In this document: positions 1 through 8,223 of the stretch, piece by piece
How the letters are laid out: each line of letters begins with the position of its first letter
Position numbering within the stretch: position 1 is the first letter of the stretch
Assembly: GCA_030524785.1 (NCBI GenBank)
Contig: JAUNFZ010000019.1
Location: 1-40,049, forward strand
Reading direction: 5' to 3'
Length of the DNA stretch: 40,049 bases
From: Eubacteriales bacterium
GTDB taxonomy: Bacteria; Bacillota; Clostridia; Lachnospirales; Lachnospiraceae
Notes under the pieces: generated by a model
Seen by the model: only the letters and a program-made list of their open reading frames with translations
Database searches by the model: none
What the model was told of the DNA's origin: nothing
Translations under genes and position numbers: made by a program

Positions 1-66
1 AGCCGTCAGCAGACGGGCGATGAGACACAGAACAGCCGTCAGCAGACGGGCGGTGAAACAAAGAAC
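1..66 (+). repeat. 33-bp tandem repeat, two copies
   Basis: Bases 1-33 and 34-66 are two copies of a 33-bp unit differing at three positions. In the AAA+ reading frame each encodes an 11-residue unit (SRQQTGDETQN, then SRQQTGGETKN). More copies may lie upstream of the window edge. Confidence 0.9.
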
Positions 67-1035
67 AAACGGCGTGAAGAAAAGCCCGTGATAGACCGTG
101 ATAAACTGCGGGCGATTAAGGAAGAACAGAGTGTTAGGAAAATTGTCTGGCCGGATGAGATTGCCGCTCCGATCAAACAGGAGGTCTACGGTCAGGACGC
201 GGCCATAGATACACTCTCCGACGCCATTGTGATCAACCGGATGCAAAAGAAAGACAAGCTTCTTGTCATGGCGTTTCTCGGGCCGCCGGCTACCGGAAAA
301 TCCACCGTAGGGAGAGCTTTGGCGGAAGTTCTGTCTGAACTTTATGGAAACCGGTATGGGTTTATCGAGATTTCCGCGAACGAATATACCCAGGAACATA
401 TGGTACAGAAAGTGCTCGGAGCGCCTCCTGGCTACACTGGTTATGGGCAGACGACCGTTCTGGAGCCGGTGCGGAAAAATCAGTATCACGTCATTTTGAT
501 TAATGAGATTGAGAAGGCTCATGAAAAATTGCTCGTGGCTCTTATGGAGGCTATGGATACGGGTTTTCTCGGCATGGCGGACAATTCGCCGGCAATTGAT
601 TTGAATCACTGTATTCTGCTTTTTACTTCTAATATACCAATTGATATGGAAAACTACCGTATAGCTTCGGAGTTTGAACGGTCCGAATTGTGCAAGGATG
701 CGTTTACGAAACACTGCGGGCGTTCGGAAATCAGCCGGAGGATTCAGGATTTTATAGTGTTTGTGCCGCTTTCTGAGGACGCCAGAGTAGACGTTATCAT
801 CAAATTTGCCAGGAAGGCGCTGGCGGATATGGATGCGGAACTGATTAAGATCGACGAGCGTCTTATGGCCGATTTCCTGAAATATAAAACGAAATATGGC
901 GCTTCCGAGTTAGGCAACTATGTGACCCGCGCAATCGGAAAAAAGATGCTGAAAACCAGACAGCCCGATTTGGTAAGGGGAAAAAAGGTAACTGTTTACG
1001 GGACAGTGGACAGCATTGAGTTTCAGGTTTCATAG
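1..1035 (+). CDS. Clp/HSP100-type AAA+ ATPase (5' partial)
   Basis: A single AAA+ module of the ClpA/ClpB D2 type. Counting from the in-frame GTG at 88, it shows Walker A GPPATGKST (65-73), the pore loop GYTGYG (115-120) expected of substrate-threading Clp unfoldases, Walker B HVILINEIEKAH (134-145), sensor-1 FTSN (179-182) and an arginine-finger-like stretch (SRRIQDF). The reading frame is open from base 1, so the gene almost certainly starts upstream, and 88 is only the first possible start inside the window. The upstream residues form two copies of an 11-residue SRQQTG-type repeat, a likely hydrophilic linker. In Walker B the usual Asp before the catalytic Glu is Asn (INEIEK). An ATG with a strong ribosome binding site follows 11 bp after the stop, so it is probably the front of the operon running to 9028. 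Likely role: ATP-driven remodelling or unfolding of a protein in this pathway. The AAA class is sure; the substrate is unknown. Confidence 0.85.
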   Translation, partial: SRQQTGDETQNSRQQTGGETKNKRREEKPVIDRDKLRAIKEEQSVRKIVWPDEIAAPIKQEVYGQDAAIDTLSDAIVINRMQKKDKLLVMAFLGPPATGKSTVGRALAEVLSELYGNRYGFIEISANEYTQEHMVQKVLGAPPGYTGYGQTTVLEPVRKNQYHVILINEIEKAHEKLLVALMEAMDTGFLGMADNSPAIDLNHCILLFTSNIPIDMENYRIASEFERSELCKDAFTKHCGRSEISRRIQDFIVFVPLSEDARVDVIIKFARKALADMDAELIKIDERLMADFLKYKTKYGASELGNYVTRAIGKKMLKTRQPDLVRGKKVTVYGTVDSIEFQVS

Positions 1036-1046
1036 AGGAGGGGAAA

Positions 1047-3005
1047 ATGAGTAAAATTATGCAGATGATAGAGAACATCGGGAAGACGACAGGTGTGGAT
1101 ATATATCAACCTAAGGACAGCGCGCCGGACATACACTGTCCGGATGGCAGTGCGGCAGATTGGCGTATGGAAAGGGGGAGCATAATGAGACGAATAAGAA
1201 CAGGAGGAACGAGAAAGAGGCGTATGGCAGCCAGGCCATATCATGGAGACGGCACATGCCATGAAAACAGAATGTACCATGGAGGCGGCACATGTCATGA
1301 AAACAGAATGTACCGTGAAGATGGGGCATGTAAGAAGACGGACACCACAGCGATACAGTTTGCAGAAAATGTTCTTAAGGAATTTCGCGTAACCGTCGGC
1401 CGGTATCCTGCGGAGACAGGAGGAATGTTAGCCTGCAGCGGCGCTTTGGAGGTAGTAGATACATGGTGCTTCGATGAAAAATCGAAAAATACGAGCGCTT
1501 CTTATTCTTATGACGCAGAGTCCATGACTGCGGTATTCAGGCAGTGGAAAGCCCGGGGAATACAAAGCGTTGGCTTCGTCCATTCGCATCCTCTGACTTA
1601 TAGACGCCCTTCTTATGACGATATTGCCACGGCATATGCGCTGATGAAATTTTTCCGGAATGACTTTTTCTATATGCCGATCATCATGAGCCACCGGAAA
1701 GGACTGTTTACCATGTATTTCTTTGTCGTGAGGAGATACGGAAGCGTCCTTAACGTGAATTTGGACTACGTACTGCAGGCGCAGAAAGATGGGTATGAAA
1801 TGCCGCAGTTTAAGCCATGGGAAGAAAATTATTCTATTGCAGAGCTGGAAGCTTATTACCGGCGCGTAAACGGCCAGGATGACGAAAGGACGGCAGCGCC
1901 AAAGGTGGCAGCGGTGAAAACAGCAACGCCGAAGCCGGTGGAAGTGGCAGCAGAAGCAGCGGCGCCGAAGTCGGCGGAAGTGGCAGAAGAAACAGCGGCG
2001 CCAAAGGTGGCGGCGGCAGAAACGACGGTACTGAAGCCGACGGCGACAGCGGCAGGAACACCGGCGCCGGATTATTTTCAGAGAATCAGGGGTGTATATC
2101 CGGAACATGTGCTGGATAAGGTGAATGTGATCTTCGGTGTCGGCGGAGCAAGGACCATTGCGGAAAATCTGGCGAGAAATGGGTTCCGAAATTATATCCT
2201 GATCGACGGCGACAGGATTGCGCCTTCCAACATTGCAACGCAGGGAGTGTTCATTTCCGAGATGGGAATGTATAAGGCAGACGCAATTGCCCGGAGAATT
2301 ACCGATATCAATCCGCGTGCCAGAGTACTGCGCATAAACCGGTTTCTGGACGATAATATGTCAGATGAAGAATTTGAAAATATTTTGAAAGCGTTTCCCG
2401 GCAAAAAGCCCACGGATTACCTGATTTACGGATGCACAGACAGCTTTGAAGCGAATAAGCGCAGCTCCCTTTTAAGCCTGAAGTATGGGATTCCCTATAT
2501 CGGAGCAGGCATGTACAGGCAGGGACTTGGGGCGGAGGTGATTTTTACCTATCCGGGAGTGACAAAGAGCTGTCCGCGCTGCCTTTTGAAACCGCGCTTC
2601 GAGGCAAATGAAAATGGCTATATCAACGACGTGACTTCCGCAGGATGTCCTACCTTTGCCACAGAGAGGCTTAACACACTGATTGGATACATTGCGCTGA
2701 TGATTCTGATGTACAAGGAAGCGCCGGGCAGTCCTTATGATAGGATGCTGGATGAAATCAAGGACAGAAATTTTGCGTGGATTCGCCTGACGCCTTATCT
2801 TGGAACTTCCGAGCTGGCAATTGGACTGTTTGACAGGGTGTTTGCGGATCCGAAAGTTTCAAAATACACATTTATGGACGAGACACTGTGGATTCCACAG
2901 CATCCGGATTCCCCGGAATACGGCGCCGAAACATGCAGATTATGCGGCGGTACAGGCGATTTGACACTGCTGAAAAATAAGTGGCCGGACACCAGGAAGG
3001 TATAG
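1047..3005 (+). CDS. JAB/JAMM isopeptidase - ThiF/E1-like adenylating enzyme fusion
   Basis: A 652-residue two-domain protein. The N-terminal half carries a complete JAMM metalloprotease signature: Glu123 (ETGG), H179-S-H181-P and S189-x-x-D192. JAMM domains cleave isopeptide bonds or process ubiquitin-like (Ubl) proteins. An Ala/Pro/Lys/Glu-rich linker (about 283-341) joins it to an E1/ThiF/MoeB-like Rossmann domain with GVGGAR (364-369), the LIDGDRIAPSN nucleotide loop, GCTDSFEANKR (462-472) and a candidate thiol Cys534 in AGCPTF. CPRC (509-512) and CRLC (630-633) form the Cys4 zinc site usual for MoeB/ThiF-type E1 enzymes. Residues about 65-96 hold Cys-containing 12-residue repeats. The start is set by a strong AGAGGAGGGG site 5 bases upstream of the ATG. 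One polypeptide could therefore both activate and remove a Ubl. Both domains are clear; the Ubl partner is not in the window. Confidence 0.9.
   Translation: MSKIMQMIENIGKTTGVDIYQPKDSAPDIHCPDGSAADWRMERGSIMRRIRTGGTRKRRMAARPYHGDGTCHENRMYHGGGTCHENRMYREDGACKKTDTTAIQFAENVLKEFRVTVGRYPAETGGMLACSGALEVVDTWCFDEKSKNTSASYSYDAESMTAVFRQWKARGIQSVGFVHSHPLTYRRPSYDDIATAYALMKFFRNDFFYMPIIMSHRKGLFTMYFFVVRRYGSVLNVNLDYVLQAQKDGYEMPQFKPWEENYSIAELEAYYRRVNGQDDERTAAPKVAAVKTATPKPVEVAAEAAAPKSAEVAEETAAPKVAAAETTVLKPTATAAGTPAPDYFQRIRGVYPEHVLDKVNVIFGVGGARTIAENLARNGFRNYILIDGDRIAPSNIATQGVFISEMGMYKADAIARRITDINPRARVLRINRFLDDNMSDEEFENILKAFPGKKPTDYLIYGCTDSFEANKRSSLLSLKYGIPYIGAGMYRQGLGAEVIFTYPGVTKSCPRCLLKPRFEANENGYINDVTSAGCPTFATERLNTLIGYIALMILMYKEAPGSPYDRMLDEIKDRNFAWIRLTPYLGTSELAIGLFDRVFADPKVSKYTFMDETLWIPQHPDSPEYGAETCRLCGGTGDLTLLKNKWPDTRKV
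1250..1337 (+). repeat. Tandem repeats encoding Cys-containing units
   Basis: Inside the JAB-E1 gene, a unit of about 36 bp is repeated nearly exactly twice and then a third time in decayed form. It encodes YHGDGTCHENRM, YHGGGTCHENRM and YREDGACKK. The repeats lie N-terminal to the JAMM domain in a region I do not recognise. The His and Cys in each unit could bind a metal, but this is only a possibility. Confidence 0.75.
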
Positions 3006-3038
3006 CCTTAAAGATCACGCTGCCAGAGGAGGTGCGAG

Positions 3039-3347
3039 ATGAGAGAATTTATAGACGGAACGGACGAGCAGTTTGCAAACCTGAAAAAATCCCTTCAGGA
3101 TGAAAAATGCCATGTATATCATAAATGCAAGCTTCCCTCCTGCTGCAGCAGGCAGATGTGCAGTATCGCCTTTGAAAAGGACATGGATGCATATACGCTT
3201 TTAATCGACAATGGGATTGTCTGCTCTAAGACACTGGGCGGGACTGCGCTGGTACTGTTCAGGCAGTGGCTGGCGGCGGGCAGAATCATATTTCTTGATT
3301 TTAATGATTTGAAGGAATTTCTGAAAAGTCTGTGGATTCTTTATTAA
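3039..3347 (+). CDS. Small Cys-rich protein of unknown function
   Basis: A 102-residue protein I do not recognise. It starts 33 bp after the JAB-E1 gene behind a good AGAGGAGGTG ribosome binding site. Residues 24-41 hold a dense cysteine cluster (C24, C30, C35, C36, C41; a further Cys at 62), which suggests a metal site or disulfides. The C-terminal half is hydrophobic and aromatic (FLDFNDLKEFLKSLW) but lacks a convincing membrane helix. There is no C-terminal Gly-Gly, so it does not look like the missing ubiquitin-like modifier. Its position between the E1/JAB gene and the E2-like candidate suggests a role in the same pathway; this is inference only. Confidence 0.7.
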   Translation: MREFIDGTDEQFANLKKSLQDEKCHVYHKCKLPSCCSRQMCSIAFEKDMDAYTLLIDNGIVCSKTLGGTALVLFRQWLAAGRIIFLDFNDLKEFLKSLWILY

Positions 3348-3356
3348 AGGCTTCTG

Positions 3357-3372
3357 CCCGTCAGAGGACGGG
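3357..3372 (+). promoter_or_regulatory. Hairpin overlapping the first ribosome binding site of the next gene
   Basis: CCCGTC (3357-3362), loop AGAG, GACGGG (3367-3372): a perfect 6-bp stem. It overlaps the GGGAGG at 3370-3375 that would serve the upstream ATG at 3384. A second AGGGAG at 3391-3396 serves the in-frame ATG at 3405 and is left free. Confidence 0.45.
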
Positions 3373-3404
3373 AGGCATGGGTAATGATGAAGGGAGAATT
3401 TATT

Positions 3405-3905
3405 ATGAACGAAAGGTATGTATGGATAGGAATCATTCTGTTTGTGATAGTGATAGCGGCGGCTGTCAAAATTTGTGTTCAGATTTCCCATGAGTGCAGA
3501 AGCAGCCGGCAGCGCGTCAGGGCAGTCTCCGGACGGAACCAGGTTCAGAGAACGCTTTCCGGCAGGAACGAAGCTCAGAGAACACTTTCCGGCGAGCGGA
3601 CCGAATTTGGACCTGTAAATTATTTTGCAAACGACCGGCATCAAAGCAAGGATAAATGGTTTCAGTTTAAATATAAGAAGGTTGGAGGCAAGTGGCTTGC
3701 CTATATTCAGAGGATGCCCAATTTGAATGGACGGGATCCCAATCTTCATTTCACGCATCGCTATCACAGTGAGAATATGTACTGGGTCTGCTACGATCCT
3801 CAGCCGGAGACGCTTAAGGACGCTCAGATTGTAAGTAAGAGATGGGCAGACCGAGAGCTGGAATACATATCAACGGGGATAAAGTTTGAAGATCAGAGGT
3901 GGTAA
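3405..3905 (+). CDS. Membrane-anchored protein with an E2-like C-terminal domain (candidate)
   Basis: A 166-residue protein: one N-terminal membrane helix (WIGIILFVIVIAAAVKI), a linker with two 10-residue SGRN..QRTL repeats, and a compact soluble domain of about 90 residues. That domain runs KWFQFKYKK, KWLAYIQRMP, LHFTHRYH, MYWVCYDPQP, then a helix TLKDAQIVSKRWADRELEYI. Several strands, a His, a single Cys (Cys129 from this start) in a tight turn and a closing helix with a conserved-looking Trp resemble the core of prokaryotic E2 conjugating enzymes, and the gene lies beside an E1-JAB fusion. I could not confirm the fold; it may be an unrelated conserved domain. The start at 3405 has AGGGAG 8 bases upstream; an in-frame start at 3384 would add seven residues. 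The stop abuts the next gene. Confidence 0.6.
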   Translation: MNERYVWIGIILFVIVIAAAVKICVQISHECRSSRQRVRAVSGRNQVQRTLSGRNEAQRTLSGERTEFGPVNYFANDRHQSKDKWFQFKYKKVGGKWLAYIQRMPNLNGRDPNLHFTHRYHSENMYWVCYDPQPETLKDAQIVSKRWADRELEYISTGIKFEDQRW

Positions 3906-3907
3906 GA

Positions 3908-4633
3908 TTGAAAAAATGTCCAAATCCGGATTGTGAGACGTTTTTCCTGTATGGAGATGACAAAGTCGTATGTCCTTTTTGCCGCGGCAGGCTTGTTGAC
4001 ACCGCGCAGAATGCGGCGGAGCAGGGAATCCGTGATACAGGCAGAGCAAGACTTCCTCAGATGCAGCATGGTACGGCAGAGTTTGTGCGAAGCTGTTTTG
4101 GAGGCATTGAATGTCACGGAAGAATTGTGGAGATCGATCATCAGGAGCTCTTTTATTCCAACAGGCATAAGATGTTCAACACCATTTTCCGGGGCGAGCC
4201 CTATCAACTTGCCCACCAGTCTGTGGAATATACCATAAGAGTGGAGAATATCACGGATGGCTTTGCTGCTGAGGTAATGGATTTCTGCCTGTATGGAAGC
4301 TATCTCGGAAGATTCCAGGTGGGGGATGAGGTGGTAATCAGGGCAAAAGATCTGGGAAACAGAAGGGTTGTCAGATCAATCTATAATGAGACGACTTCCT
4401 CAAGGGTATTTCCGGGATTTCAGATTCCAGCGGGTTTGCTCCGGGGATTTATATTACTGATCGCATTTGCAGTGATTGCCATGATCTGTCAGCTGACGGC
4501 GCTTTTTCAAACTGGCGCGATTGCTGCCGGGGTTATGGCGTTGGCGGCGGCGCTGATGCCTTCGGTCATCATCATCGGAGCTATCTGGTATGTACTGCGA
4601 AGTGTCTTTTTTCCGCGGCGAAGAAGGAGGTAA
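3908..4633 (+). CDS. Zinc-ribbon membrane protein, unknown function
   Basis: A protein of about 241 residues. It opens with a zinc ribbon (CPNPDC then CPFC, about 18 residues apart), continues with a soluble beta-rich segment (FGGIECHGRIVEID to VGDEVVIRAKDLG) and ends with two hydrophobic helices (GFILLIAFAVIAMICQL and the segment ending IIIGAIWYVL) before an Arg-rich tail. The middle part has the feel of a small OB/SH3-like barrel, but I do not recognise a family. I prefer the TTG start at 3908: AGAGGTGG lies 5 bases upstream and the previous stop ends at 3905. A GTG at 3899 is possible but poorly supported by a ribosome binding site. It probably acts at the membrane with the neighbouring single-helix E2-like candidate. 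Confidence 0.75.
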   Translation: MKKCPNPDCETFFLYGDDKVVCPFCRGRLVDTAQNAAEQGIRDTGRARLPQMQHGTAEFVRSCFGGIECHGRIVEIDHQELFYSNRHKMFNTIFRGEPYQLAHQSVEYTIRVENITDGFAAEVMDFCLYGSYLGRFQVGDEVVIRAKDLGNRRVVRSIYNETTSSRVFPGFQIPAGLLRGFILLIAFAVIAMICQLTALFQTGAIAAGVMALAAALMPSVIIIGAIWYVLRSVFFPRRRRR

Positions 4634-4636
4634 ACA

Positions 4637-7114
4637 ATGGATATTTACCGGCAGAACTTTTTGAAAGCACAGAAGATTGCAGAAAACATAGTAATGCTCA
4701 ACAGAAATCAGTTTCTGTCCCAGAGGGCGGGCAGCATACGTCTGGATGGCTATTCATACGTTCCGGCTGTTTCAGACTGGTATCGTCTGGGCGGTTTTCG
4801 GATGAAGTCCGGGGAGGAGCCCGCCAGGCAGGCGGCAAAAGAGGCAGTGTATGAATGGATCAGAAGCTCCGAAGCTCATGGAAACAGTCTTGCTTTTGTG
4901 ATTGCCGCAAGGGACGGAAATCTGGATGTATTTTATGGCTCGGGAAGAAGCGACGGCGCGGAAATGTTCTTTAAAAGAGCCCTTCCGGAGTGCGAGGGAA
5001 CTTACACGGGCTGGGAGGGAGCGGCGTACCCGTATAATGGGCTTTTGCTTGGCACGATAACGTCGGAGCATAGTTCTGATGTTATCGCCAGTGCCGGAAT
5101 ACAGGATTTTTATGCGGCATGCATCAGCATACCGGTTCCGGAGGAAGATATTCCTGAAAGAATTGCGGAAAATGAAAGCATACTTTCCTATTTAAACGAC
5201 TATAAATCCTTCCGGCGTACTTACGGAAACGCGAGCAAACGGGTGGAGGAGGTACAGATTCCGGCGGTAGTCCGGGCGATTTCCATTCTGAAAGAAGAAA
5301 ATGAGTATCTTGCGGAAAATATGGCAGGTGGGTTTGCGCGATGCGCGGTGCGCTTTGGCGCCTCTGACGCCCACAAGTACCAAAGACTTAAATCCCTGCT
5401 GATCTCCTGCATGAACCGCACCGGTGAATCTTCCCGGGGCTTTGAACCGGCCAGGTGTTTTGATATAGAAGGACGCCATGCCGGATGGCGGGAATGTCTG
5501 GCGATTCCCTGTATAGAGCTTGACGGCGGCAGGCAGTATCTGACCACGGGGCAGACGGCTCAGGGAGCCGCAGGTTTTTGCACCCCTCCGATACACTCAT
5601 ACAAGGGATTTTATGTAAAGAATTATCGCGTCGACGAAAATGCTGCGGAGGATTTCCCTCTGACAAGGCAGGAAGTCTCACCCGGCGTCAGCATAGGAAA
5701 AGTAAAAAACGCCGGATGGGAGGCAGCGGTTCCATACAGAGCAATACTGGCGCATGCTTTTGTATGCGGAGCACCGAACAATGGAAAGACAACCACCGTA
5801 AAACGTATTCTGAAAGAGCTTAACGATCAGGGGATTCCCTTTACTGTGATCGAGGCCGCAAAAAAAGAGTATATCGGGCTGATGCCGCAGGTTCCGGAAC
5901 TTAAGATTTATACGCCCGGTACGGACGGTCTGAAGCTCATGATAAATCCCCTGCAGCCGGAAGAAGGAGTGCTGATTGAAAATCAGGTGGACGCGGTAGT
6001 CCGGGCTGTCGTCGCCTCCCATGGCGGCGAACATCCGATTCCCGAAGCGCTGGAAGGACTTTTGAAGCAGACTTATGAAAAAGCCGGCTGGGAATATGGA
6101 ATGATGGCGTATCACGATAAAAACCATCCCTTTCCCGTCTTTGCGGACGCATTAAAAAACATACCGGAATACATAGAGCGTCATGCAAGGTACGGGCCGG
6201 AGGTAAGGAAAAATCTGCAGGCGGCGCTGACCCTGCGCACAGAAAATCTTGCCTCCGGAGCTCTGGGAAGAATGGTAAACCATGCCTTTGGGATGACGGC
6301 AAAGGATATTCTTGCGTGTCCTTCTGTAATTGAGCTTGCAGATTTTTCCAGCGGTGCGGCAGAATTTCTGACGAACATTCTGATGTTTCAGCTGCACAGC
6401 TATCTGGCAAGACTTCCGGAGGAACATTCGCTGAAGCGGGTGATTGTGGTGGAAGAAGCCCACAATGTATTTCGCAGAACCTGGAACGAGGAGAGCGGGC
6501 GGGCGCTGAATAACCAGTATTTTGAAAAAATGCTTGCCGAGATCAGGAGTTCGGGAACAGGAATGATTCTCTGCGATCAGAGACCGAGCATTATGTCCGA
6601 GGCAGTGATGGCGAATACGGCGGTAAAGATTGCCCACTCGCTGGGCGCGGCGGAGGACAGAGAACTGATTGGAAAAGCAATGGGTCTTTCAGAATTTCAG
6701 ACAGAAAAGATACGGGAATTTTCCGTTGGGGAATGTATTATTGGAATCGGAGGTACTTATGGCGTGCAGCATGCGCAGATTAGGAAGCTGCAGGAAGCCG
6801 GGGCGAACAATGCAGCGTGCCATATCTGCTGTAGCCGCTTCCGGTGCAGAAGGGAGGCAGTCTGCAACTTGATCCATGGAATGGACAGGGAGAAGGTGAC
6901 ATACCATCTGGCAAAAATACAGAGTAACCCTTATAATGTAAAAAAACTTGCGGCCAATATTGAGAGAATGCTTTTGGATCTCAATGTGATAGCCTCCGCC
7001 GGGACAAAGGTGTGTCTGCTGGGAGAAATTCTGCGTCAATATGGAAACTTGTCATTTCAGGACGGCAGAGTGATTGTAAACGCATATTCAGAATATGTAA
7101 GGAGGGGTGCATGA
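4637..7114 (+). CDS. HerA/FtsK-type ATPase (DUF87-like)
   Basis: An 825-residue P-loop ATPase of the HerA/VirB4 type. Walker A is GAPNNGKTT (378-386), Walker B RVIVVEEAHN (601-610), followed by the family's LCDQRPS motif (645-651) and a C-terminal region with HSLGAAEDRELIGKAMGL, typical of HerA-like motors. Residues 1-350 are a family-specific N-terminal region that I cannot assign. A Cys cluster (C728, C731, C732, C737, C743) near the C-terminus may bind zinc. HerA-type ATPases form hexameric rings that move DNA or protein, and are recurrent in DNA-end processing, conjugation and phage defence. It starts 3 bp after the zinc-ribbon gene with AGGAGG upstream, and its stop overlaps the next start (ATGA), so it is co-translated with both. 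No NurA-type nuclease is adjacent. Confidence 0.85.
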   Translation: MDIYRQNFLKAQKIAENIVMLNRNQFLSQRAGSIRLDGYSYVPAVSDWYRLGGFRMKSGEEPARQAAKEAVYEWIRSSEAHGNSLAFVIAARDGNLDVFYGSGRSDGAEMFFKRALPECEGTYTGWEGAAYPYNGLLLGTITSEHSSDVIASAGIQDFYAACISIPVPEEDIPERIAENESILSYLNDYKSFRRTYGNASKRVEEVQIPAVVRAISILKEENEYLAENMAGGFARCAVRFGASDAHKYQRLKSLLISCMNRTGESSRGFEPARCFDIEGRHAGWRECLAIPCIELDGGRQYLTTGQTAQGAAGFCTPPIHSYKGFYVKNYRVDENAAEDFPLTRQEVSPGVSIGKVKNAGWEAAVPYRAILAHAFVCGAPNNGKTTTVKRILKELNDQGIPFTVIEAAKKEYIGLMPQVPELKIYTPGTDGLKLMINPLQPEEGVLIENQVDAVVRAVVASHGGEHPIPEALEGLLKQTYEKAGWEYGMMAYHDKNHPFPVFADALKNIPEYIERHARYGPEVRKNLQAALTLRTENLASGALGRMVNHAFGMTAKDILACPSVIELADFSSGAAEFLTNILMFQLHSYLARLPEEHSLKRVIVVEEAHNVFRRTWNEESGRALNNQYFEKMLAEIRSSGTGMILCDQRPSIMSEAVMANTAVKIAHSLGAAEDRELIGKAMGLSEFQTEKIREFSVGECIIGIGGTYGVQHAQIRKLQEAGANNAACHICCSRFRCRREAVCNLIHGMDREKVTYHLAKIQSNPYNVKKLAANIERMLLDLNVIASAGTKVCLLGEILRQYGNLSFQDGRVIVNAYSEYVRRGA

Positions 7115-8223
7115 TGGGTGAAACGGGCGGAGATTATGATGACGGCATCGGGATCGGCGCAGAGGACGGAGAAGTGTCTGAAACGGCGGCTTCCTCAGAG
7201 GCGGACAATATAGAAGCACCGGCGCCGGAAACGTTGACAGCAGGAACGTCGGCAGAAGGAGTGTCGTCGGGAGTATCGGCAGAAGGAATGGCGCCGGGAG
7301 GACCGACAGAAGGAATTGCGTTGGGCACGGCGGCAGTATCGGGGCGCGCCGGGGGATTTGAGACGGCCGGACGCTCTGATATGGAATTTTCGTCGTCCCG
7401 CGGCAGCGAGATTTCCGTAAACTCTTATGAAACGAACCATGGGATGAACCAGATACTGGAGACGCCGGATACATTGGAGCAGGCGCAGAGGAGCGTGGAA
7501 TCTTATCATCAGCAGTCAATCGCGCAGATTCTTGCGATGAACGGACAGTATATGTCCGAGGCGGACCGGGAAAGGGTAGCCCGGGGAGCCGACAGGGTGA
7601 GGGCTATAGAGCATAATCCCTGCAGCAGAAAAGGGGGCAGCTACAGCTTTTGGGAGGGCAAAAGCAGTATTGAGGTATCCGCCATAGACCAGCAGCAGAT
7701 GGAGCGCTCAACAAAACATGAGACAAACCATTTTGCCAGCAAAAACAGAGAAATTATTGTCCCGCAGCCTGAAAAGGGAGGATATACGGTGCATCATACG
7801 GTGGGAACTCGCCAGTCCAGCTGGTTTCATTCCACAAGAACAGGAGAGAATTTCGATTATTCTGAAAAAGGGCGCGGGCTGAACGAAGGAATTACCACAA
7901 TGTACACAAATCAGCAGCTTGCTGAAATAGATCCTGAAAAGGGAGAGACGGCGCGGCAGCAGGGAATCTATCCCCACGCCACGGAAATATGCGCGCAATT
8001 AGAGTCGATCGTCGGCCAGGACACCGTAAAAGAAGCCTATTACGGAGGAAACATACAGGAGCTTGAGGCAAAAGTAAATTCTCTTGCAGGAGAAAAAGGG
8101 TATGAATCCCTGCGGGAATGTCTTGACAGAACGCTCTCAAAAGATCAGAATGAGCGTGTCGAGGCCATGAAGGAGGCTCAGACGATACTGGCGAAAATGT
8201 ACGAGGAGGGAGGCAGAGCATGA
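7111..8223 (+). CDS. Putative gluzincin-type zinc metallopeptidase
   Basis: A 370-residue protein. Residues about 20-90 are a low-complexity Ala/Gly/Ser/Glu region. The central part carries HETNH (203-207), fitting the HExxH zinc-peptidase motif, and GLNEGITTMY with Glu259 about 52 residues later, where gluzincins place their third zinc ligand. The fit of both elements makes a peptidase likely, although I do not recognise the family. There is no signal peptide, so it probably acts in the cytoplasm. The ATG at 7111 overlaps the HerA stop (ATGA) and has GGAGGGG just upstream; an in-frame start at 7012 inside the HerA gene lacks such support. Cleaving conjugates, substrates or Ubl precursors is a reasonable guess given the neighbours, but it is inference. 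Confidence 0.7.
   Translation: MMGETGGDYDDGIGIGAEDGEVSETAASSEADNIEAPAPETLTAGTSAEGVSSGVSAEGMAPGGPTEGIALGTAAVSGRAGGFETAGRSDMEFSSSRGSEISVNSYETNHGMNQILETPDTLEQAQRSVESYHQQSIAQILAMNGQYMSEADRERVARGADRVRAIEHNPCSRKGGSYSFWEGKSSIEVSAIDQQQMERSTKHETNHFASKNREIIVPQPEKGGYTVHHTVGTRQSSWFHSTRTGENFDYSEKGRGLNEGITTMYTNQQLAEIDPEKGETARQQGIYPHATEICAQLESIVGQDTVKEAYYGGNIQELEAKVNSLAGEKGYESLRECLDRTLSKDQNERVEAMKEAQTILAKMYEEGGRA

Noticed and set aside
1250-1337. Possible CRISPR-like array
   Set aside because: The repeats are in frame, have no spacers and encode part of the JAB-E1 protein.
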